Assembly: GCA_030538175.1 (NCBI GenBank)
Contig: JAUNUL010000065.1
Span: 1-11,386 of the forward strand
Direction: 5' to 3'
Length of the DNA: 11,386 bases
Origin: Propionibacteriaceae bacterium
GTDB lineage: Bacteria > Actinomycetota > Actinomycetes > Propionibacteriales > Propionibacteriaceae
Numbering within the stretch: position 1 is the stretch's first letter; each line of letters starts with the position of its first letter. Of the stretch, positions 6,739-11,386 are shown piece by piece. Below the pieces are notes generated by a model. It was not told the DNA's origin. It worked only from the letters and a program-made list of their open reading frames with translations, and ran no database searches. The translations under genes and the position numbers were made by a program.

Positions 6739-7759
6739 CCTCACCGCCGTTGGCATCGCGGTGTTGCTCCTGCTGGGCAATGCGTTCTTCGTCGGGGCCG
6801 AGTTCGCCCTCGTCTCCGTCCGCCGCACCGCCGTCGAGGAGGCGGCAGAACGCGGCGTAACCGGTGCTCGACTCACCCTGCGTGCTGTGGAAAACGTGAC
6901 GCTGATGATGGCGGGCGCCCAGCTCGGCATCACCGTGTGTTCCCTCGGCCTCGGCGCCATCGGCGAGCCAGCCGTGGCGCACCTGCTGGAGCCCTTATTC
7001 GCCGCCCTCAGCGTTCCGGATGCGCTGGTCCATCCGATCTCGTTCGTGATCGCGATGACGATCGTGGTGTTCCTGCACATGACGCTCGGCGAGATGGTCC
7101 CCAAGAACTTGGCGATCGCCGGACCGACCCGGTCAGCGCTGTTGCTGGGCCCACCCATGTATGGCGTTGCCTGGATCCTCAAGCCGATCCTGTGGGCACT
7201 GAACGGGCTGGCCAACCTGGTCCTGCGCATGATGCGCATCACCCCGACCCGCGAGGTCGCCTCCACGATCACCACCGAGGATGTGCCGAGCTATCTGGAG
7301 GAGTCCGCCGAGGTCGGGCTGCTCGAGGAACACGAACATCAGTTGCTCACCGGCGCCCTCACCCTCACCTCGGCTCGGGTATCCGATGTGCTCGTCCCCG
7401 TCGAGGATCTGGTCTGGCTCAAGTCCCCGCCCACCGTCGGCGAGGCCGAAGCGGCCGCCGTGACGCACGGGTTCTCGCGCTTCCCCGTCCGTCGGGACGA
7501 TGGCTCCTGGCTGGGCTACCTGCACCTCAAGGACATCCTCGACCTCATCGATGGACCGTCCGACAGAACCGTCCCGTCGGATCGGATCCGGGACATGGCC
7601 GAAGTACGCTCCGACACCCCGCTCCCCGAAGCCTTGGCGACCATGCAGGGATCCGGCGTACACCTCGCGGTCGCGACCGGACCCGACGGCGACGTGGTCG
7701 GGGTCGCGATGCTGGAGGACGTGATGGAGACCATGATCGGCGAAGTCGGCGTTTCCTGA
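6731..7759 (+). CDS. CorC/HlyC-family membrane protein with DUF21 and CBS pair, lacking the CorC_HlyC domain
   Basis: A 342-residue paralogue of the upstream gene. The DUF21 membrane domain is at about 1-185, with helices near 4-28, 58-85, 100-127 and 140-165; QLGITVCSLGLGAIGEP (64-80) and LGEMVPKN (119-126) match the partner almost position for position. Two CBS repeats follow at about 215-272 and 285-340, the second reading VVGVAMLEDVMETMIGEV at the end. The protein stops there, about 110 residues short of its partner, so the acidic C-terminal CorC_HlyC domain is absent. The frame is clean, so this looks like a natural short form rather than a broken gene. The start overlaps the upstream stop by 8 nt and has a strong GGAGG site. 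Adjacent long and short forms are common in actinobacteria (Rv1842c/Rv1841c of M. tuberculosis, from memory), which suggests a heterodimer; that is inference. Confidence 0.9.
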   Translation: MSDLTAVGIAVLLLLGNAFFVGAEFALVSVRRTAVEEAAERGVTGARLTLRAVENVTLMMAGAQLGITVCSLGLGAIGEPAVAHLLEPLFAALSVPDALVHPISFVIAMTIVVFLHMTLGEMVPKNLAIAGPTRSALLLGPPMYGVAWILKPILWALNGLANLVLRMMRITPTREVASTITTEDVPSYLEESAEVGLLEEHEHQLLTGALTLTSARVSDVLVPVEDLVWLKSPPTVGEAEAAAVTHGFSRFPVRRDDGSWLGYLHLKDILDLIDGPSDRTVPSDRIRDMAEVRSDTPLPEALATMQGSGVHLAVATGPDGDVVGVAMLEDVMETMIGEVGVS

Positions 7760-7820
7760 GGTTCTCCCCGAGGTTCGCCCGATGACGTTCGGCTTCCAGG
7801 GGTCACTGCCGGATCTCCTT

Positions 7821-7860
7821 GATTCGGGCTGCCCGGCTCACCCCGGGCGCAGCCCGAATC
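7821..7860. terminator. strong bidirectional hairpin between convergent genes
   Basis: A perfect 12-bp inverted repeat (GATTCGGGCTGC at 7821-7832 and GCAGCCCGAATC at 7849-7860) has further CCGG/CCGG pairing in its 16-nt centre. It lies 61 bp after the second CorC-type gene stop and 19 bp after the aminotransferase stop on the other strand. Neither side has a U-tract, a form often reported in GC-rich actinobacteria. The remaining gap (7760-7820) holds only a short imperfect tandem repeat (GAGGTTCTCCCC then GAGGTTCGCCCG) and nothing else I can name. Confidence 0.75.
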
Positions 7861-7879
7861 CGCAGGCGGTTGGGTACGC

Positions 7880-9094
7880 CTATCGCAGCGTCTCCAGATA
7901 ATCAGCGATTCGGCCGATGGCCTCGGTGAGGGTGTCGGTGTCAGGCAAGGTCACGAGTCGGAAGTGGTCGGGATCGAACCAGTTGAAGCCCCGGCCGTGC
8001 GTGACGAGGATGTGCTTCGCCCGCAACAGGCCCAACACGAACTCCTGGTCGTCCTCGATGGGATAGACCTCCGGGTCGAGCCGTGGGAAGCAATACAGCG
8101 CGCCGAACGGCTCGACACACGACACCCCCGGGATGTCGTTGAGCAGCTTCCACGCCAACTTGGACTGGTCATAGAACCGGCCGCCGGGGACGATCAGCTC
8201 GTTGATCGACTGATAGCCACCGAGGGCGGTCTGGATCGCGTGCTGCGCGGGCACGTTCGCACACATGCGCATGTTGGCCAACAGCGTCAGCCCCTCGAGG
8301 AAGTCCTGCGCCCGGTCCTGTGCACCCGAGACCATCACCCAGCCGGCGCGATAACCACAGACGCGATAGGCCTTGGACAGCCCCGAGAACGTCAGGCACA
8401 GCACGTCATCCCCGCAGAACTCGGCGGCATGGTGGTGCACCGCGTCGTCGAACAGGATTTTTTCGTAGATCTCGTCCGACATCACCACCAGATCGTGGCG
8501 GCGCGCGATGTCGACGAGCCCGCGGACCGTGTCTTCCGAATAGACCGCGCCGGTCGGGTTGTTCGGGTTGATGATGACCAGCGCGTGGGTGTTCTCGGTG
8601 ATCTTTGACTCGATGTCGGCAAGGTCCGGGTTCCACCCGTTCTCCTCATCGCACCGATAGTGCACCGGCGTACCCCCCGACAACGACACCGCACCCGTCC
8701 ACAGCGGATAGTCCGGGGCGGGGACAAGAATCTCGTTCGGCTCGTCCACGAACGCCTGCAACACCATCGTGATCAGCTCGGAGACGCCATTGCCGATGAA
8801 GACATCCTCAACGCTCGTGTGCTGCAGCCCACGGGACTGATAGAACTGCGCGACCGCGGTGCGGGCCGAATAGATCCCCCGCGAATCCGAATACCCCTGG
8901 GCATCCGGCAGGTGATGCATCATGTCGGCGATGATCGCCTGCGGTGCCTCGAACCCGAACGGCGCCGGATTGCCGATATTCAGCTTGAGGATCTTGTGAC
9001 CCTCGGCTTCGAGGCGCTGGGCCTCGGTGAGGATGGGGCCCCGAACGTCATAACGGACATGGGCCAGCTTGCGACTCTGGATGATCTTCTTCAT
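7880..9094 (-). CDS. alaA: AlaA-like glutamate-pyruvate aminotransferase (PLP, class I/II)
   Basis: A 404-residue fold-type I aminotransferase closest in memory to E. coli AlaA, which makes alanine from pyruvate with glutamate as amino donor; cytoplasmic and a homodimer by family. The N-terminus (MKKIIQSRKLAHVRYDVRGP) and the segment KLNIGNPAPFGFEAP (37-51) are typical of this subgroup. PLP-site features include GNGVSELI (101-108), the NPNNPTG motif (176-182), DEIY (207-210, with D207 for the pyridine nitrogen) and the Schiff-base lysine K241 in TFSGLSKAYRVCGYRAGW. Length is normal and the frame intact. The ATG at 9094 is supported by AGGAAAGG upstream. The gene is single, divergent from the SanA/YdcF-type gene by 101 bp, and ends at the hairpin at 7821-7860. 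A broader aspartate/tyrosine activity cannot be excluded. Confidence 0.92.
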   Translation of the reverse strand: MKKIIQSRKLAHVRYDVRGPILTEAQRLEAEGHKILKLNIGNPAPFGFEAPQAIIADMMHHLPDAQGYSDSRGIYSARTAVAQFYQSRGLQHTSVEDVFIGNGVSELITMVLQAFVDEPNEILVPAPDYPLWTGAVSLSGGTPVHYRCDEENGWNPDLADIESKITENTHALVIINPNNPTGAVYSEDTVRGLVDIARRHDLVVMSDEIYEKILFDDAVHHHAAEFCGDDVLCLTFSGLSKAYRVCGYRAGWVMVSGAQDRAQDFLEGLTLLANMRMCANVPAQHAIQTALGGYQSINELIVPGGRFYDQSKLAWKLLNDIPGVSCVEPFGALYCFPRLDPEVYPIEDDQEFVLGLLRAKHILVTHGRGFNWFDPDHFRLVTLPDTDTLTEAIGRIADYLETLR

Positions 9095-9103
9095 GCACTC
9101 GCA

Positions 9104-9111
9104 CCTTTCCT
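9104..9111 (-). promoter_or_regulatory. ribosome binding site of the aminotransferase gene
   Basis: On the minus strand AGGAAAGG ends 9 nt before the ATG at 9094. It confirms that start and shows this gene has a normal leader, unlike the divergent neighbour. Confidence 0.6.
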
Positions 9112-9136
9112 CTGCCGCGCCATTCTGCCCCCTCCG

Positions 9137-9153
9137 GCACCGACCGACGGTGC
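9137..9153. promoter_or_regulatory. 6-bp inverted repeat in the divergent aminotransferase promoter region
   Basis: GCACCG (9137-9142) and CGGTGC (9148-9153) form a perfect inverted repeat with a 5-bp centre. It lies 43-59 bp upstream of the aminotransferase start and 30-46 bp upstream of the -10 box of the divergent gene. It could be an operator, but so short a repeat may occur by chance in GC-rich DNA. Confidence 0.25.
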
Positions 9154-9182
9154 AAACTCCCTGGGAAACGCGGGCGCGTCGC

Positions 9183-9195
9183 TAGACTCGAACGT
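9183..9195 (+). promoter_or_regulatory. TAGACT -10 box directly before the SanA/YdcF-type gene (leaderless type)
   Basis: TAGACT at 9183-9188 is followed by 7 nt and the GTG at 9196. The hexamer and the spacing are the same as before the acetyltransferase gene at 3025. No Shine-Dalgarno site lies before the GTG, so a leaderless transcript is the simplest reading. Confidence 0.55.
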
Positions 9196-9855
9196 GTGGC
9201 ATCACCCCTTCGTCGCGCCGCTCTGACACTCGGCGCCCTCAGCCTGGCTGGTTTGACCGCGGTCGGTGGGCCCGCGCTGTTCGCGAAACTCACCGCTCGC
9301 CCGCACACGTTCACCGTCCGCTCCGTGCCGAAGACCCCGGTCGCCCTCGTGCTCGGCGCCCAGATCTATCCCGACGGCACGCCATCGCCCTATCTCAAGG
9401 GTCGCCTCGACACCGCCAAACGGCTCTATGACACCGGCAAGGTGCGGGCGATCCTGGTGTCGGGTGACAACGGCGACAAGCACTACAACGAGCCGGATGG
9501 CATGCGGAACTATCTGATCCGCAAGGGTGTGCCGGCCACCAAGGTGGTCGCCGACTATGCCGGCTTCGACACCTATGACTCCTGCGTCCGCGCGAAGCGG
9601 ATCTTCGGCATCGAACGCCTCACCGTCGTGACGCAGGGCTATCACCTGCCACGAGCGGTCACGACCTGTCGGCTGGTCGGCGTCGACGCAGAAGGCGTCG
9701 GCGACTATTCCACTGACTTCGGCCCCGTCTGGCGTTATGGCCAGCTTCGCGAGCTGGGTGCCAACATGAAGATGATCGTGGACGTCGTCACGCGGCGTAC
9801 GCCCACGCTCGGCCGCTATGAGACGTCGATCGACGAAGCACTCACGGGACAGTGA
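9196..9855 (+). CDS. SanA/YdcF-family (DUF218) membrane-anchored protein
   Basis: A 219-residue protein of the ElyC/SanA/YdcF family, linked in E. coli to envelope integrity and vancomycin exclusion, though the biochemical activity is unsettled. It opens with a basic start (PLRRAAL) and one hydrophobic helix at about 8-30, giving an N-in anchor or uncleaved signal with the domain outside. The DUF218 domain follows: VALVLGAQIYPDGTPSPYLKGRLDTA (49-74), the SGDNG motif (89-93), YNEPDGMRNYLI (97-108), DYAGFDTYDSC (120-130) and VVTQGYHLPRA (144-154). Two cysteines, C130 and C158, could pair outside the cell. The GTG at 9196 gives a complete membrane anchor and sits right behind a TAGACT box. The gene stands alone and converges with pgi. 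SanA-like is a better fit than cytoplasmic forms because of the anchor and the short N-terminus. Confidence 0.9.
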   Translation: MASPLRRAALTLGALSLAGLTAVGGPALFAKLTARPHTFTVRSVPKTPVALVLGAQIYPDGTPSPYLKGRLDTAKRLYDTGKVRAILVSGDNGDKHYNEPDGMRNYLIRKGVPATKVVADYAGFDTYDSCVRAKRIFGIERLTVVTQGYHLPRAVTTCRLVGVDAEGVGDYSTDFGPVWRYGQLRELGANMKMIVDVVTRRTPTLGRYETSIDEALTGQ

Positions 9856-9870
9856 GCCGCGCTGGCTCAC
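9852..9870. terminator. hairpin over the stop codon of the SanA/YdcF-type gene
   Basis: GTGAGCC (9852-9858) and GGCTCAC (9864-9870) form a perfect 7-bp stem with a 5-nt loop. It overlaps the TGA at 9853-9855. There is no U-tract. It is the first of several hairpins in the gap before pgi. Confidence 0.45.
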
Positions 9871-9886
9871 CGGGCGTACGCCAGCA

Positions 9887-9918
9887 GAGCCGCGTACCGG
9901 ATTGGTAGTACGCGGCTC
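9887..9918. terminator. 11-bp-stem hairpin between the SanA/YdcF-type gene and pgi
   Basis: GAGCCGCGTAC (9887-9897) and GTACGCGGCTC (9908-9918) are perfect reverse complements with a 10-nt loop. It is the strongest stem in the gap and lacks a U-tract. It probably stops transcription arriving from the left, and possibly from pgi. Its right arm shares bases with the first 28-bp repeat unit, so the two structures exclude each other. Confidence 0.6.
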
Positions 9919-9982
9919 AGCCGTGGCGCCCCTGACTGCGCGACTCAGCCGCGACCCAACCCCGAGCGCGGCTCAGCCGCGA
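9911..9982. repeat. three palindromic units at an exact 28-bp period, the last inside the pgi 3' end
   Basis: The core CGCGGCTCAGCCGYG occurs at 9911, 9939 (as CGCGACTCAGCCGCGA) and 9967 (as CGCGGCTCAGCCGCGA). Starts are exactly 28 bp apart. Cores are conserved; the bases between them are not. In the full form CGCGGC and GCCGCG pair around a 3-nt loop. The third copy includes the pgi stop (TGA on the minus strand, plus positions 9973-9975) and its last codons. It may be a set of terminator hairpins for pgi made by tandem duplication, or a protein-binding array. Confidence 0.6.
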
Positions 9983-11386
9983 CGCGCCAGGTAGTACTCG
10001 ATCAACGCCCGTGTCGACGCATCCTGCTCGGCCAACGCCCCGCTGTCCCCACCGACCGCCGGGGTGATCTGCTTGGCGAGCTGCTTGCCGAGCTCGACAC
10101 CCCACTGGTCGAACGAGTCGATGCCCCAGACGATGCCTTGGGTGAACGTGATGTGTTCATAGAGCGCGATCAGCTGACCCAGCACCGACGGGGACAGCTC
10201 CGGCGCCATGATCGAGGTCGTCGGTCGGTTGCCCGGGAACACCCGTGCAGTGACGATCTCCTCATCCGTGCCTTCGGCGCGGACCTCCTCGGCGGTCTTG
10301 CCGAAAGCCAGCGCCTTGGTCTGGGCAAAGAAGTTCGCCAGGAACAGCTCGTGCACATCCGCGCCGCCGTCGACGATCGGGTGCGTCGGGTTCGCCACCG
10401 CGATGAAGTCCGCGGGCACGAGCTGGGTGCCCTGGTGGATCAGCTGATAGAACGCGTGCTGGCCGTTGGTGCCGGGCTCACCCCAGAAGACCTCGCCGGT
10501 CTCGGTCGTGACCGGCGTGCCATCCCAGCGGACCCGCTTGCCGTTCGACTCCATGGTGAGCTGCTGGAGGTACGCCGGGAAGCGGTGCAGATATTGCGCG
10601 TACGGCAACACGGCGTGGGTCGCGGCCTTGAAGAAGTTGACATACCAAACATTCAGCAGGCCCATCAGCGCTGGCACGTTCGCGTTGATGGGGGTCCGCC
10701 GGAAGTGCTCGTCCATCGTGTGGAAGCCGTCCAGGAACTCCGCGAACCGCTCCGGGCCGATGAAGACCGCGATCGCGGTGCCGATCGCCGAATCCACCGA
10801 ATAGCGGCCGCCGACCCAGTCCCAGAAGCCGAACGCGTTGTTCGGGTCGATGCCGAACTCGGCCACCTTGTCCAGAGCAGTCGAGACGGCGACGAAGTGG
10901 GCGGCCACCGCACGCGCGGTCGCTTCCTCGTGCCCGCTGATCGCGCCCTTGGCCCGCAGTGCTTCCAGCAGCCATTCCCGAGCCATCCGGGCGTTGGTGA
11001 GGGTTTCGAGCGTGGTGAAGGTCTTGGAGGCGACGATGAACAGGGTGGTCTCCGGGTCGAGCCCGAACGTCTTCTCCGCGACGTCGGTGGGGTCGATGTT
11101 GGAGATGAACCGGCATTGCAGGCCGAGCTTGCCGAAGGGCTTGAGGGCCTCATAGACCATGACCGGGCCGAGGTCGGAGCCGCCGATGCCGATGTTGACC
11201 ACGGTCTCGATCGGGCGCCCGGTCACCCCGCGCCATTCACCGGAGCGCACCTTGTCGGCGAACGCATAGACCTTCTCGAGCTCGGTGTGCACATCGGCGA
11301 CGACGTCCTGGCCGTCAACGGACAGCTCCGCCGACCGCGGCAGGCGCAACGCGGTGTGCAACACCGACCGATTCTCGGTCACGTTG
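9973..11386 (-). CDS. pgi: glucose-6-phosphate isomerase, N-terminal part beyond the window
   Basis: Interconverts glucose-6-phosphate and fructose-6-phosphate in glycolysis and gluconeogenesis; cytoplasmic and dimeric by family. The visible part is about 470 residues of the usual 550; the frame is open to the right edge, where it reads NVTENR, an internal conserved motif, so the true start lies outside. Counting from that Val (GTG at 11382) as 1, the sugar-phosphate SIS domains include GIGGSDLGP (65-73) and [11 protein letters not shown] (118-127). Signature 1 is DWVGGRYS (188-195). Catalytic residues are in place: E278 in [10 protein letters not shown]309 in [10 protein letters not shown], and K433 in [10 protein letters not shown]. 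The C-terminus ends in YYLARRG and the stop lies inside a palindromic repeat. The gene converges with the SanA/YdcF-type gene across a gap of about 120 bp full of hairpins. Nothing about the protein itself looks abnormal. Confidence 0.97.
   Translation of the reverse strand, partial: NVTENRSVLHTALRLPRSAELSVDGQDVVADVHTELEKVYAFADKVRSGEWRGVTGRPIETVVNIGIGGSDLGPVMVYEALKPFGKLGLQCRFISNIDPTDVAEKTFGLDPETTLFIVASKTFTTLETLTNARMAREWLLEALRAKGAISGHEEATARAVAAHFVAVSTALDKVAEFGIDPNNAFGFWDWVGGRYSVDSAIGTAIAVFIGPERFAEFLDGFHTMDEHFRRTPINANVPALMGLLNVWYVNFFKAATHAVLPYAQYLHRFPAYLQQLTMESNGKRVRWDGTPVTTETGEVFWGEPGTNGQHAFYQLIHQGTQLVPADFIAVANPTHPIVDGGADVHELFLANFFAQTKALAFGKTAEEVRAEGTDEEIVTARVFPGNRPTTSIMAPELSPSVLGQLIALYEHITFTQGIVWGIDSFDQWGVELGKQLAKQITPAVGGDSGALAEQDASTRALIEYYLARRG

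Noticed and set aside
6001..7275. A 424-codon open frame on the minus strand across both CorC-type genes
   Set aside because: It runs antisense across two convincing overlapping genes, and its translation is low-complexity Arg/Ser/Gly/Ala with no domain.
5374..7759. Haemolysin function for the two HlyC/CorC-type proteins
   Set aside because: The haemolysin label in this family is historical; the DUF21-CBS architecture fits divalent-cation transport.
7964..8608. A 214-codon plus-strand frame inside the aminotransferase gene, and similar ones at 24-659 and 2073-2645
   Set aside because: All lie opposite genes with clear motifs or coherent domain structure and show no motifs of their own.
9911..9994. 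The 28-bp-period repeats as a CRISPR array
   Set aside because: Units are contiguous with a core of about 15 bp and filler of about 13 bp, only three copies exist, one overlaps pgi coding sequence, and no cas gene is near.

Overview
The window reads as a piece of high-GC actinobacterial chromosome carrying mostly housekeeping genes. Supporting signs are G/C-biased third codon positions, GTG starts, three start codons sitting 6-7 nt behind a TAnnnT -10 hexamer (leaderless-type promoters), hairpins without U-tracts at gene ends, and a SanA/YdcF-type protein beside pgi. A Propionibacteriales-like host is a guess from general feel and cannot be fixed from the sequence alone. No tRNA, rRNA, insertion sequence, phage gene or CRISPR array was found.

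Layout from left to right. Positions 1-107 hold a hairpin and perhaps the tail of a plus-strand gene. Positions 108-2765 (minus) are a two-gene unit: a single-pass membrane protein with a long Gly/Pro-rich tail and an outside domain with four cysteines, followed 30 bp later by an amidase-signature protein whose catalytic lysine codon reads threonine. A 259-bp divergent promoter region leads to a plus-strand hexapeptide-repeat acetyltransferase of the maltose/galactoside type (3025-3615). This runs tail-to-tail into argS (3634-5277, minus). argS shares a 96-bp divergent control region, with a perfect inverted repeat, with two overlapping plus-strand DUF21/CBS genes of the CorC/HlyC ion-transport family (5374-6738 and 6731-7759). 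A strong 12-bp-stem hairpin separates these from an AlaA-like aminotransferase (7880-9094, minus). The aminotransferase is divergent from a SanA/YdcF (DUF218) membrane-anchored protein (9196-9855, plus). A repeat-rich gap of about 120 bp, containing several hairpins and three copies of a palindrome at an exact 28-bp period, joins it to pgi (9973 to the right edge, minus, 5' end missing).

The genes serve separate ordinary roles: arginyl-tRNA charging, alanine/glutamate transamination, upper glycolysis, divalent-cation homeostasis and probable envelope functions. I see no new multi-gene system. The points most worth a second look are the Lys-to-Thr change in the amidase, the repeated TAGACT/TAGAGT leaderless promoters, the 28-bp palindrome array that begins inside the last codons of pgi, and the unassigned membrane protein coupled to the amidase.
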